A DNA stretch of 20,138 bases from an uncultured Bacilli bacterium (lineage in GTDB: Bacteria > Bacillota_I > Bacilli_A > RF39 > UBA660). Within the stretch, counting starts at the first letter, position 1. Every line of letters begins with the position of its first letter. The stretch covers positions 1 to 20,138 of the forward strand of contig CAKOQV010000014.1 of the NCBI GenBank assembly GCA_934101345.1. The letters run 5' to 3'. The notes under the pieces were generated by a model. It had not been told where the DNA came from and searched no databases. It was given only the letters and a program-made list of their open reading frames with translations. The position numbers and the translations under genes are program-made. Shown here piece by piece: positions 13,207 through 20,138 of this stretch.

Positions 13207-15183
13207 CTAGTTATTTTTCCCCTCTAATTCTTTTATTAGGTCATAAGAAATTATATTGTTTGATATGTCTATTAAATTTGATGACTGTTCTATTCCTCTT
13301 TGTATGTACTCTTCACTTATTGGTTCATTACTTATAGGATATATTTCTCCTTTTGGAGCACTATAGTATATACTTGATGTTAAATATGATCCATCTATAA
13401 ATGTAACTGTATTGTCTTTTAAGTTAAATATGTCATTACCTAATTGATAATTACTATGAATTCCAAGCATATTTCCTAATGTAGGAAGTACATCTATCAT
13501 GCCCATAGGGGTATAAACATTTTTATTAAATTCTTTATCCTTCGTCCATATTATAAATGGAACTTTTTTATTTAATTCATAATCATAATCATTAAATGGT
13601 ACATACCCCTCATCTGTTTCATCTTTTATTCGATCATTAACTGGGTCATAATTATAAAGTAAATTGAATTCATCTTTATCCATTCTGGCATCATGATCAC
13701 CATATATTACTAATACTGTGTTATCAAGTAATCCTTCACTATCAAGTTTGTTTATAAATTCTCCAATTGCTTCATCTGCATAATGAACTGATCTTATATA
13801 ATTACCTAATTTAGTATTATTTAAATATTCTCTAGTTATTGTTTGATTATCTAATTCTACATCTATTGTTGTTGGATATTCAGGCATTAATTCTAAATCA
13901 CTAAATGGTGTATGATTAGATAACATTATTAATGTACTATAAAATGGTGTTCCTTCAGTTTCTTTTATTTTTTTCATAATATCTACTGATTGGCTAAAGA
14001 AAGATTTATCTGATAGACCTAAGCCTATTGTCTCATCTATAACATATGAATCTTTACTATAAAACTTATCATATCCTAAACTCTTATGCATAATATTTCT
14101 ATTCCAAAATTCCCCAGTGTTAGCATGCATACTATATGTATAATAACCTTTTTCTTTTAATAGTTTTGGTATTGAAATATATTCTCTATCAAAAAAGTTT
14201 ACAAAAACCGTACCCTTAGTTGAAGGCATAAGTGATGTGTTAAACGTAAATTCCGCATCTGAACTTGTGCCAACACCTACTTGTGAATAAAAATTACTAA
14301 AGAATATTCCTTCTTTACTTAATCTATTTAAGTTTGGTGTAACTTCTTTATTGTTAAATTTAAGTTCCATAACAAATTCCTGCATGCTTTCAGCATGTAT
14401 TACTATAACATTTTTACCTTCAAAAATATTTGTATATTCATTTTTTATTTTTTTATATTCATGATTATCATAGTAGTCTTTTGTCTCTTTAAGTGCTGCA
14501 TCATGACCAAACGCCGAGTTTATTTTTGGTGATATGCTTTGTATTATGTCATCTATTTGATATATATATATTCCGTAATTTATTACAACGGATTCTCTAT
14601 TCCATAACTTATAGAAACCTCCCCAAGCACTAAGTGGCATAATAATTACTGCGAGAACCCAAAATGATAATGCTGTAATTACTGATGATAGTATTAGCTT
14701 TTTATTTGACTTTAATTCTTTAGTAAAGTACTTCTTTTTATTAAGAAAGTAATACGATAGGTAAACTGCTAGTGGGCACCAGACATATATTAAATCTACT
14801 GGTTTTAACACATTTTCAAATATAGCGTCTCCAACATCTTTAGCATAGACAAGATTAGATAAAAGTGCTACAGAAGCAAATGAACTATAATAGTGATAGT
14901 ATATGCTATTTATTAAACACACTAGGGTTAATATAACTGACATTATCATAAAATACTTTATTCTGTTTTTTCTTTTGAATGCCAGGGCTACTAATGATAT
15001 AAGTATTAATAGTCCAAAATCTATAAATAATGGTGGCAGACTAAATATATTTTTTACTGTTACTCCTCTTAATATAAGACCGTTTATTAAATTGAATATA
15101 ATAAAAGATGTAACTAACAAATAGTCATTTTTTATTTTGTTAAATTCTTTTTTTATTTTTATCTTATTTATTTTCTTCGACAT
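13207..15183 (-). CDS. ltaS: LtaS-type lipoteichoic acid synthase / phosphoglycerol transferase
   Basis: A 658-aa membrane enzyme that polymerises glycerol phosphate from phosphatidylglycerol on the outer face of the membrane. Five hydrophobic segments (about 22-40, 50-69, 77-97, 128-147, 162-183) are followed by an extracellular sulfatase-fold domain. Catalytic and metal residues are visible: Glu255 (IHAESMQ), Thr296 (GVGTSSDAEF), His418 in SNHTPF, and Asp496/His497 (YGDHDAR). Length and motif spacing match Staphylococcus LtaS closely. Its stop lies 15 bases before the agrA ATG, so it is the first gene of an ltaS-agrA-agrC operon. A related role such as LTA primase or another glycerol-phosphate transfer is possible. 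Start: ATG 15183 behind GAAGTGATGG. Confidence 0.9.
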   Translation of the reverse strand: MSKKINKIKIKKEFNKIKNDYLLVTSFIIFNLINGLILRGVTVKNIFSLPPLFIDFGLLILISLVALAFKRKNRIKYFMIMSVILTLVCLINSIYYHYYSSFASVALLSNLVYAKDVGDAIFENVLKPVDLIYVWCPLAVYLSYYFLNKKKYFTKELKSNKKLILSSVITALSFWVLAVIIMPLSAWGGFYKLWNRESVVINYGIYIYQIDDIIQSISPKINSAFGHDAALKETKDYYDNHEYKKIKNEYTNIFEGKNVIVIHAESMQEFVMELKFNNKEVTPNLNRLSKEGIFFSNFYSQVGVGTSSDAEFTFNTSLMPSTKGTVFVNFFDREYISIPKLLKEKGYYTYSMHANTGEFWNRNIMHKSLGYDKFYSKDSYVIDETIGLGLSDKSFFSQSVDIMKKIKETEGTPFYSTLIMLSNHTPFSDLELMPEYPTTIDVELDNQTITREYLNNTKLGNYIRSVHYADEAIGEFINKLDSEGLLDNTVLVIYGDHDARMDKDEFNLLYNYDPVNDRIKDETDEGYVPFNDYDYELNKKVPFIIWTKDKEFNKNVYTPMGMIDVLPTLGNMLGIHSNYQLGNDIFNLKDNTVTFIDGSYLTSSIYYSAPKGEIYPISNEPISEEYIQRGIEQSSNLIDISNNIISYDLIKELEGKNN

Positions 15184-15202
15184 TTTCCATCACTTCAAGG
15201 GT

Positions 15203-15232
15203 ATTATATCACATAAAAATAGTTTGTTGCAA
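15203..15232 (-). promoter_or_regulatory. Promoter of the ltaS-agrA-agrC operon
   Basis: On the minus strand TTGCAA (15227-15232), an 18-base spacer and an extended -10 TGATATAAT (hexamer 15203-15208) lie 19 bases before the ATG. A 6-bp inverted repeat (ATAGTT / AACTAT) surrounds the -35. Confidence 0.65.
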
Positions 15233-15331
15233 CTATTATTTTAAATTAAATTTTTGGACATTTTTATTTTTTATAAATGAAAAGTTTCTTTTCTTTGTAA
15301 TATTACTTTTTCGTTAAATAAAAAATATTTT

Positions 15332-15349
15332 GTTAACTCAAAGTTAATT
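15332..15349 (-). promoter_or_regulatory. Second copy of the candidate AgrA operator
   Basis: On the plus strand GTTAACTCAAAGTTAATT matches 10268-10285 at 15 of 18 positions; AAAGTTAAT fits the LytTR half-site consensus fully. A third GTTAA is at 15313-15317. The motif is about 100 bases upstream of the promoter at 15203 but 32 bases from a weaker candidate (TTACAA 15295-15300, 19 bases, TATAAA 15270-15275). Relative to transcription it is inverted compared with the agrB copy. Confidence 0.45.
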
Positions 15350-15360
15350 TTTTAGCAAAT

Positions 15361-15384
15361 AAAAAAATGTGAGATTATCACATT
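15361..15384 (-). terminator. Terminator of rpmE
   Basis: On the minus strand a 7-bp stem AATGTGA / TCACATT, loop 5, is followed by T residues (15365-15361). It overlaps the rpmE stop codon. Confidence 0.75.
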
Positions 15385-15592
15385 ATTTTTCAGTACTAAA
15401 ACCAAATTTCTTGTTGAATTTTTCAACTTGTCCTTTTTTAGATGCTGTACTTTGCTTTCCAGTATAGAATGGATGACATTTAGAACATACTTCAACTTGA
15501 ATATTTTCTTTTGTTGATTCAGTTTCAAAAGTATTTCCGCAAGCACAAGTAACAGTAGCTTTTACATAATTTGGATGAATATTCTTTTTCAT
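15383..15592 (-). CDS. rpmE: 50S ribosomal protein L31, zinc-binding form
   Basis: A 69-aa type A L31 of the large ribosomal subunit. The zinc ligands of the C+ form are present: Cys16, Cys18, Cys36 and Cys39 (CACGNTF and CSKCHPFYTG). A non-zinc paralogue, common in Firmicutes, is not in the window. The start is ATG 15592, 7 bases after GGAAGGAGAG; the ATG at 15613 lies before that site, in a leader hairpin. It has its own promoter inside the end of the SGNH gene and its own terminator, so it is a single-gene unit. Confidence 0.96.
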   Translation of the reverse strand: MKKNIHPNYVKATVTCACGNTFETESTKENIQVEVCSKCHPFYTGKQSTASKKGQVEKFNKKFGFSTEK

Positions 15593-15645
15593 TATTCTCT
15601 CTCCTTCCGCCATGACAAAAAAGTCATAGTAATAAAATTACATGG
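15593..15645 (-). promoter_or_regulatory. Structured 5' leader of rpmE (possible L31 autoregulatory leader)
   Basis: On the minus strand the transcript would begin near CCATG (15645-15641) and contains hairpin GTAAT/ATTAC (15641-15629) and hairpin ATGAC/GTCAT with a six-T loop (15627-15612). CCATG can instead pair with CATGG (15614-15610) just before the ribosome binding site, which would disrupt parts of both hairpins. L31 leaders bound by L31 are known in several phyla; whether this is one is inference. Confidence 0.4.
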
Positions 15646-15648
15646 TAT

Positions 15649-15677
15649 ATTATATCAGTTATTTTTTAAATTTTCAA
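15649..15677 (-). promoter_or_regulatory. Sigma-A promoter of rpmE
   Basis: On the minus strand TTGAAA (15672-15677), 17 bases, then TATAAT (15649-15654), with TG one base upstream. The -35 is inside the 3' end of the SGNH gene. Confidence 0.75.
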
Positions 15678-16338
15678 CTATTATTTGTGAAATTTTTTCA
15701 TAACCTTTAATATTTGGTAAGTAATTATTATTAATTTGACTGATATACGTAGGATTATTATCTAATATTTTAGATAGGTCTATATATGTATAATTATATT
15801 TTTTAGTTAATTCTTTTAATTTATAATTGGCATAGTCTATAATGTCTTTATTAATACTAGCTATACTGTAATAGCCTAATATATATACTTTATCATGATG
15901 AAATTTATTAATATAATTTAATATTTTATTGTAACTATTTATCATAGTATCTATATATGTATATATATTTTGATTGTTTTTATCAATTTTATAATAAATT
16001 TCTTGTATTCCTATAGACATGGTAATTATGTCTGCTTCTTTAATTAATCTATTTAATGTAATACCGTTTTTACTTTTATTATATTCTAAGATTGTTACAA
16101 TATCTGATACTTTATAATCGATATTTGTGAATGAATTATTATAGTTTTTTAGTAGATGATTTTTCTCTAGAAAGTCTCTTGTAAAATCACTATATCCATA
16201 AGATGTAACACCATATTCATTTATTCCTTTTGATAATGAATCTCCAATTACTAAATAATTTTTCTTATTTCCTTCTGTTTTTGTATATACAAAGTAGCAT
16301 GATAGAAAAAGAGTTAATATTAAAAATACTTTTTTCAT
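15655..16338 (-). CDS. Secreted SGNH/GDSL-family protein, catalytically degenerate
   Basis: A 227-aa protein with a signal peptide or anchor (residues 1-20), then an SGNH fold. Block I is intact (VIGDSLSKG, Ser34). The other blocks have decayed: G-x-N-D reads G110-I-Q-E113, and the D-x-x-H before the final helix reads N204-N-Y-L207 (followed by PNIKGYEKI), so catalytic Asp and His are both missing. The reading frame is open, with no frameshift, so it may have become a binding protein. The closest type I recall is the secreted YpmR-like lipase/esterase family of Bacilli. It follows murA by 21 bases with site AGGTGA, so it is likely in the murA operon and may bind cell wall. Confidence 0.75.
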   Translation of the reverse strand: MKKVFLILTLFLSCYFVYTKTEGNKKNYLVIGDSLSKGINEYGVTSYGYSDFTRDFLEKNHLLKNYNNSFTNIDYKVSDIVTILEYNKSKNGITLNRLIKEADIITMSIGIQEIYYKIDKNNQNIYTYIDTMINSYNKILNYINKFHHDKVYILGYYSIASINKDIIDYANYKLKELTKKYNYTYIDLSKILDNNPTYISQINNNYLPNIKGYEKISQIIVENLKNN

Positions 16339-16359
16339 AGTTCACCTACTTCAGTATAT

Positions 16360-17610
16360 TTAAATTAGCTCTATTTTAGCACCTACTTTTGAAAGTTTGC
16401 CACAGATATCATCGTATCCTCTTAAGATATATTTTACATTATCTATTGTTGTTATACCCTCTGCGATTAGACCACATATCAACATAGAAGCTCCTCCTCG
16501 AAGATCTGTTGCGGTTACATTTTTACCTGTTAGTTTTGTAACTCCTTTTATTTTGGCTATTCTATTGTCTTTGACAATTATATTTGCTCCCATGCGATTG
16601 GTATCATAAATATTTTGGAATCTATTTTCCCATATTGTTTCTTCAACTGTACTTATTCCGTGACATTGGGTTAAAAATGGTATTAGTGGTTGCTGAAGAT
16701 CGGTTGGAAAGCCTGGGTATGGTAATGTTTTTATGCTTACCGCTTTATATTTACCTCTTTTTTCTATTGTTATTGAGTCTTCTTTAATGCTCATTTCTAC
16801 TCCAGCTTCAATTAATTTTGATGTTAATGACTCAATATGAGATGGTATTAAGTTTTTAATAGTTAGATTTTCTCCAAGAAGGGCACCAATTATTACATAT
16901 GTTCCCGCTTCAATACGATCTGGTATTACTTCATGAAATGATTTATGTAGATAGTCTACTCCAGTTATGGTAATTACATTAGTGCCTGCGCCTTTGATTT
17001 TGGCTCCCATGTTATTTAAAAAAGTTGCTACATTTACTATTTCTGGTTCCTTGGCTACGTTTTCTATCACTGTTTTTCCTTTGGCTTTTACTGCTGCAAG
17101 CATAGTATTTACTGTAGCTCCTACGCTTGGCATATCTAGGTATATTTTAGTTCCTTTTAACTCTTCTGCATCTACTATATATCTATTTCCTTCCTCAATT
17201 ACTACTGCTCCTAGGGCACGATATGCTTTTAAAGTTTGATCTATAGGTCTTTCGCCTATCGTGCAACCACCTGGAAAATACATTTCGACATGCTTATATT
17301 TTCCTAATAATGATGACATAAAGTAATATGATGCTCTTAATTTTTGAGACATTTCTTCTGGTATTTCTTTATTTATAATGTTTGATGAATCAATTGTTAG
17401 TACTCCATCTTTTCTTGTTATTTTGGCATTTAAATAATTTAATATTTCTTCAAGTGAATCGATATCAGAAATATTTGGTACATTACTAATTGTTACTTCT
17501 TCATCGCAAAGAATAGCTGCTGGTACTAAAGCTACAGCACTATTTTTAGCACCACTTACTTCTATTTCTCCGGTTAATTTATATCCGCCTTCTATTTTTA
17601 TTTTACTCAT
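16360..17610 (-). CDS. murA: UDP-N-acetylglucosamine 1-carboxyvinyltransferase
   Basis: The first committed step of peptidoglycan synthesis: transfer of enolpyruvate from PEP to UDP-GlcNAc. At 416 aa the length is typical. The N-terminal SGAKNSA carries Lys22 and Asn23, and the loop PGGCTIGERPID carries the fosfomycin-target cysteine at Cys116, so the enzyme should be fosfomycin-sensitive at this residue. The C-terminal RGGASMLICGLIAEG and RGYDDICGKLSKVGA blocks are intact. Firmicutes often carry two copies; I cannot tell which this is. It has a good promoter (17632-17660), the site AGGAAGGAG and the SGNH gene downstream. Confidence 0.96.
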   Translation of the reverse strand: MSKIKIEGGYKLTGEIEVSGAKNSAVALVPAAILCDEEVTISNVPNISDIDSLEEILNYLNAKITRKDGVLTIDSSNIINKEIPEEMSQKLRASYYFMSSLLGKYKHVEMYFPGGCTIGERPIDQTLKAYRALGAVVIEEGNRYIVDAEELKGTKIYLDMPSVGATVNTMLAAVKAKGKTVIENVAKEPEIVNVATFLNNMGAKIKGAGTNVITITGVDYLHKSFHEVIPDRIEAGTYVIIGALLGENLTIKNLIPSHIESLTSKLIEAGVEMSIKEDSITIEKRGKYKAVSIKTLPYPGFPTDLQQPLIPFLTQCHGISTVEETIWENRFQNIYDTNRMGANIIVKDNRIAKIKGVTKLTGKNVTATDLRGGASMLICGLIAEGITTIDNVKYILRGYDDICGKLSKVGAKIELI

Positions 17611-17631
17611 AGGGTACTCCTTCCTAATTTC

Positions 17632-17660
17632 ATTTTAATATCTATTTTGATTTTAGTCAA
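17632..17660 (-). promoter_or_regulatory. Sigma-A promoter of murA
   Basis: On the minus strand TTGACT (17655-17660), 17 bases, then TAAAAT (17632-17637), 21 bases before the ATG. Confidence 0.6.
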
Positions 17661-17691
17661 TTACTTATTATTTTATTTACATATTTTTACA

Positions 17692-18225
17692 CTATTTAAA
17701 TATGTATAACAAGCCAATTACTAGAAGTATTGATCCTCCTATTACGGTAGATATTTTACCATATTTTTTATTTAGTACATTACCTAGATTTAGTCCTAAA
17801 AATGTAAATAATAAACTTGTTACAGAAAATATCAAAGCGGATATTACATATTTGTCTGTTATAGCAGGAAAGCCTATTCCTGTAGTTAAACTATCAATGC
17901 TTACTGATAGTCCAAATAGTAAATATCCTGGAATACTTAAAAGAAATTTTTCTTCTTTTTCTTTGAAACTTGATATAATCATTTCGATAGCTATTAATGC
18001 TAGGATTATGCCCACTAGAATATTGGTATTTATTATTATTTTATTTGTTACAAATATGCCTATGCTTAATCCTATTAGCGGCATTATAAAATGATATAAT
18101 CCAACAATTATAGAGAGTAATATTTTTCCTTTCTTTGATATTTCTTGTGTACCATATATTAAGGCCAAAGAAAAAGCATCCATTGATAGGCTTACTGCAA
18201 TTAAAATTATTGTTATTATTTTCAA
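17692..18225 (-). CDS. MntP/YtaF-family membrane protein (probable Mn2+ exporter)
   Basis: A 177-aa protein with six hydrophobic segments in two repeated halves. Each half carries the family's acidic motif: SLSMDAFSLAL (Asp16) and SVSIDSLTTGIG (Asp111), equivalent to the membrane aspartates of MntP manganese exporters. The same family (DUF204) includes YtaF, a sporulation membrane protein, and the position 34 bases after spoIIR makes that role possible; sequence alone does not decide. The start is a TTG at 18225 behind AGGTGATG; the ATG at 18234 is in another frame. The 25-base leader motif at 18233-18257, shared with cwlD, suggests sporulation control. Confidence 0.85.
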   Translation of the reverse strand: MKIITIILIAVSLSMDAFSLALIYGTQEISKKGKILLSIIVGLYHFIMPLIGLSIGIFVTNKIIINTNILVGIILALIAIEMIISSFKEKEEKFLLSIPGYLLFGLSVSIDSLTTGIGFPAITDKYVISALIFSVTSLLFTFLGLNLGNVLNKKYGKISTVIGGSILLVIGLLYIFK

Positions 18226-18232
18226 GTATCAT

Positions 18233-18257
18233 CACCTATTTAAATGTATGCTTTTTA
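18233..18257 (-). promoter_or_regulatory. Leader motif shared with cwlD; sigma-E-like promoter
   Basis: Matches 4441-4465 at 22 of 25 positions. On the minus strand it contains CATACATT (18250-18243), a full match to the sigma-E -10 consensus CATACAnT, with ATATT 13 bases upstream as the -35 core. The transcript would start close to the ribosome binding site. Its AAAAAGCAT (18256-18248) can also pair with ATGCTTTTT in the coding sequence (18179-18171). Confidence 0.5.
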
Positions 18258-18259
18258 TA

Positions 18260-18781
18260 TTAAAATATTTTATTTATCTTTTCCACTATCCAAGATTTAT
18301 ACTCTACATTGTCTTTTGTTTCTAAATCAACAAGACATAAATTAGGAAACAGTACGCACCACCAATTGTCTCCTTCTGCTTTGCCAATACTTATTACTAC
18401 TGATTCATAGTATCCTTCGTTATATTTTAATCCACGATATTCTTTTTCTGGAAAATAGTTTAATCCATAGTTTATGTCAAAGGTCATATCATAGTTATTT
18501 TCGTTAAATATTTGCTTTACATTTTTCTCTATAAGAGGGATGTTATTTTTTATCTTTTCTTTTGCTATTTCTTTACTATCTTCATCCTTTATTAAATTAT
18601 AGGTATTATTTTCTAAATACTTTTTTACTTTATTTTTCATATTTTGATCTAAAGTGCTATTACTATTTGGTATTACCCTTAGTCTTATTGCGGTATCTGG
18701 TATTATTACATCGTTATTTTTTACTTCTTTATATATAAATGCTGCTACTATTAAAGTTAATATAAGTATTATTTTTTTCAT
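18260..18781 (-). CDS. spoIIR: Stage II sporulation protein R
   Basis: A 173-aa forespore-secreted signal protein that activates the SpoIIGA protease in the mother cell so that pro-sigma-E is processed. Residues 1-18 are a signal peptide. The conserved blocks are IRLRVIPNSNSTLDQNMKNKV (residues 32-52), LNYFPEKEYRGLKYNEGYYESVVISIG and the signature DNWWCVLFPNLCLVDLE. The length is close to the family minimum, ending soon after the WWCVLFP block. This is the clearest sign that the organism makes endospores. It follows noc/parB, and its ribosome binding site GGGTGAT forms one arm of that gene's terminator (see 18787-18823). No convincing sigma-F promoter is visible. Confidence 0.95.
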   Translation of the reverse strand: MKKIILILTLIVAAFIYKEVKNNDVIIPDTAIRLRVIPNSNSTLDQNMKNKVKKYLENNTYNLIKDEDSKEIAKEKIKNNIPLIEKNVKQIFNENNYDMTFDINYGLNYFPEKEYRGLKYNEGYYESVVISIGKAEGDNWWCVLFPNLCLVDLETKDNVEYKSWIVEKINKIF

Positions 18782-18786
18782 ATAAA

Positions 18787-18823
18787 AAATATCACCCTTT
18801 CACTTTAATTATGAGTGATATTT
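18787..18823 (-). terminator. Terminator of noc/parB that contains the spoIIR ribosome binding site
   Basis: On the minus strand AAATATCACTC (18823-18813) pairs with GGGTGATATTT (18797-18787), one mismatch, 15-base loop, followed by T residues. GGGTGAT is also the spoIIR Shine-Dalgarno sequence, 9 bases from its ATG. Confidence 0.65.
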
Positions 18824-18836
18824 ATTTTTTTTATTC

Positions 18837-19961
18837 TTATTTTTCAACTTTTATTATTATTTGATAATCTGTTAATCCATCTACTTCTTCCATAGTGACA
18901 TTATAGCCAGCCGCAGTGATACTATCTAATGCATCTTTTGCTATTCTGATTGCAGTAGCTAATTTCACTTTATTTATACTATTTGGTGCTTGTTCTGCAT
19001 CTTTTGCATTAGGTACTTCAATCATTTTCTTTTCCTTCTTATCTTCTACCATCACTGTATTTCCATCAAAAATATCTGATTTATTCTCAACAATATTTAG
19101 TCCTTCAAGAGCAGATGTTACTGGTGCTTTCACTTCATTTAGTTTATTTATATCAATGAAATCATTCTTATTTTGTGCATAAACATTAGGATTATCTTCT
19201 ATTTTCTCTACTTGTGGAGGTACTGGAATATCTAGAGCTTTTGGTTCATTTGATATATTAACTGCTGGTACAACTGGCTCTTCTGAAGTTACTTGTGGCA
19301 TCACCTGAACCGGTGGTACTACTGGTGTTACTGCTTCTTTTGGCATTTCATTACTTATACCAAGCATGTTTTTTATGTATTCATCAGTATCCCTAACATT
19401 CATTCTTTCTGTTATTATTTTATTTAATACTTCTTTTTGTTTATCTTCATCTTTTATTTGTAGCAAGCATCTTGCATGACGTTCTGATATCAAGTTATTC
19501 ATTAACGCCACTTGAACTTCATTTGTTAAAGCAAGTAGGCGCATTTTATTTGCTATAGTTGACTGGCTTTTACCCATTCTTTTAGCAAGTTCATCTTGAG
19601 TAAAATTACCCATATCTAATATTTTTTTATAGGATTTAGCTTCTTCAATTGCCGATAAGTCTTTTCTTTGAATATTTTCAATCAAGGCAAGTTCTGCGCT
19701 AGTTTGATCATCCATTGAGCCTACGATAGCTGGTACTTCAGTAAGGCCCGCTAGTGTTGCAGCTTTGTATCTACGCTCTCCAGCAATTATTTCATATTTA
19801 CTACCTAAATCCCTTAATATTAGAGGCTGTATTATTCCATGCTCTTTTATTGAGTTTGCAAGTTCGTTTAATGCTTCCTCATCAAAAGTAAGTCTTGGTT
19901 GAAATCTATTAGGAATGATGTCAGATAAACGTACCATTACCACTTCTTTATTCATTCTCAT
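18837..19961 (-). CDS. noc: Noc/ParB-family nucleoid protein
   Basis: A 374-aa CTP-dependent DNA clamp. The ParB N-domain shows FQPR (20-23), GERRYKA (61-67, CTP site) and ENIQRKDLS (95-103), then a helix-turn-helix (about 120-145; TQDELAKRMGKSQSTIANK). QSTIANK and SERHAR match Noc rather than chromosome-partitioning ParB: Q133, K139 and R161 are Noc-type, while A144 is ParB-type. A Pro/Val-rich linker (about 210-330) leads to a Noc-like dimerisation end (AIRIAKDALDSI...YQIIIKV). The amphipathic membrane-binding helix that begins Bacillus Noc is absent. So DNA specificity is probably NBS-like but membrane tethering is not shown. Start: ATG 19961 behind AGAGGG. No parA is in view. Confidence 0.8.
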   Translation of the reverse strand: MRMNKEVVMVRLSDIIPNRFQPRLTFDEEALNELANSIKEHGIIQPLILRDLGSKYEIIAGERRYKAATLAGLTEVPAIVGSMDDQTSAELALIENIQRKDLSAIEEAKSYKKILDMGNFTQDELAKRMGKSQSTIANKMRLLALTNEVQVALMNNLISERHARCLLQIKDEDKQKEVLNKIITERMNVRDTDEYIKNMLGISNEMPKEAVTPVVPPVQVMPQVTSEEPVVPAVNISNEPKALDIPVPPQVEKIEDNPNVYAQNKNDFIDINKLNEVKAPVTSALEGLNIVENKSDIFDGNTVMVEDKKEKKMIEVPNAKDAEQAPNSINKVKLATAIRIAKDALDSITAAGYNVTMEEVDGLTDYQIIIKVEK

Positions 19962-20008
19962 ACTGTTACCCTCTTTTCACTTCTTCTACACTAATATAAT
20001 AATACAAT

Positions 20009-20036
20009 AAAAATTACTTTTTTACAAGTAATTTTT
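20009..20036 (-). terminator. Terminator of the receiver-domain gene
   Basis: An 11-bp perfect stem AAAAATTACTT / AAGTAATTTTT with a 6-base loop and a T-rich 3' side lies 6 bases after the stop codon. Confidence 0.75.
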
Positions 20037-20042
20037 GATATT

Positions 20043-20138
20043 TTATTTTAGGTATTTATTTATTTTATTTAATATTTCTTCTTTATCTGATGATTTTATT
20101 ATGTAGTCAGTAAATCCTTCCTGTAAATAACTATCATC
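20043..20138 (-). CDS. C-terminal end of a response-regulator receiver domain
   Basis: The last 31 codons and stop of a gene that enters from the right edge. The sequence EGFTDYIIKSSDKEEIL then NKINKYLK matches the last strand and helix of a receiver domain: the lysine in YIIK is the conserved Lys before the usual proline, here replaced by serine. The domain ends the protein, so this is a stand-alone receiver or a hybrid kinase with a C-terminal receiver. Which one cannot be seen. Confidence 0.6.
   Translation of the reverse strand, partial: DDSYLQEGFTDYIIKSSDKEEILNKINKYLK

Noticed and set aside
15176..15182. TTCGACA, a perfect single Spo0A box, at the ltaS start codon
   Set aside because: It is formed by codons 1-3 (ATG TCG AAG) and stands alone. 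Similar single boxes fall inside coding sequence near 5418 and 17287, so isolated matches are expected by chance.
15593..15613. Longer rpmE from the ATG at 15613
   Set aside because: It would place the strong site GGAAGGAGAG inside the gene and add seven residues not found in L31.
18041..18235. 64-codon ORF starting at an ATG beside the MntP-like gene start
   Set aside because: It is out of frame within a clear MntP/YtaF family gene and has no recognisable protein features; the TTG at 18225 gives the conserved protein.
18788..18797. GGTGATATT upstream of spoIIR, which fits a sigma-F -10 (GGnnAnAnT)
   Set aside because: It coincides with the ribosome binding site and terminator stem, lies too close to the ATG, and no GYATA-type -35 is at the right distance.

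Overview
The window (about 20.1 kb, very AT-rich) looks like chromosome of a low-GC, endospore-forming relative of the Bacilli. TGA is used as stop (the Abi gene and clpP end in TGA), which argues against the Mycoplasma code. Sporulation genes (spoIIR, a cwlD-type amidase, tandem Spo0A-like boxes), an LtaS-type synthase, a Noc/ParB protein and a LytTR-type agr system fit an uncultured gut Bacilli lineage (RF39/Erysipelotrichales-like). That taxonomic guess is inference. I see no rRNA, tRNA, CRISPR array or insertion sequence.

Layout. 1-3.7 kb: start of an unknown leftward gene, a tandem palindromic repeat, htrA coupled to an Abi_2/HEPN gene, a rightward Zn-PLC-like gene and a small membrane protein. 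3.8-8.5 kb: cwlD and a TGS/uridine-kinase-like gene leftward, clpP rightward, an Asn-rich anchored protein, a 39-residue membrane peptide with a consensus sigma-A promoter, and a stand-alone Smr protein. 8.5-10.2 kb: an orphan sporulation-kinase-like histidine kinase behind phased Spo0A-like boxes, and a membrane-tethered EIIB-like protein lacking its phospho-cysteine. 10.3-15.2 kb: quorum-sensing locus with agrB-agrD rightward, converging on a leftward ltaS-agrA-agrC operon. 15.4-20.1 kb (leftward): rpmE, a degenerate SGNH protein, murA, an MntP/YtaF-family protein, spoIIR, noc/parB and the tail of a receiver-domain gene.

How it fits together. AgrB should process the 37-residue AgrD into a cyclic peptide sensed by AgrC, which phosphorylates AgrA. 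The sensor and regulator sit behind a lipoteichoic-acid-type synthase, and an 18-base GTT-repeat motif recurs in the upstream regions of both agrBD and ltaS-agrAC. This suggests one circuit controlling both signal production and envelope synthesis. Sporulation regulation also shows: phased TGTCGAA boxes before the kinase, a 25-base leader motif (22/25 identical) before cwlD and the MntP-like gene that resembles a mother-cell sigma-E promoter, and terminator-like hairpins over the translation starts of cwlD and spoIIR.

Starts that I moved from the longest ORF: clpP 6239, agrC 12467, agrA 13191, rpmE 15592. Motif comparisons are from memory; no database search was run.
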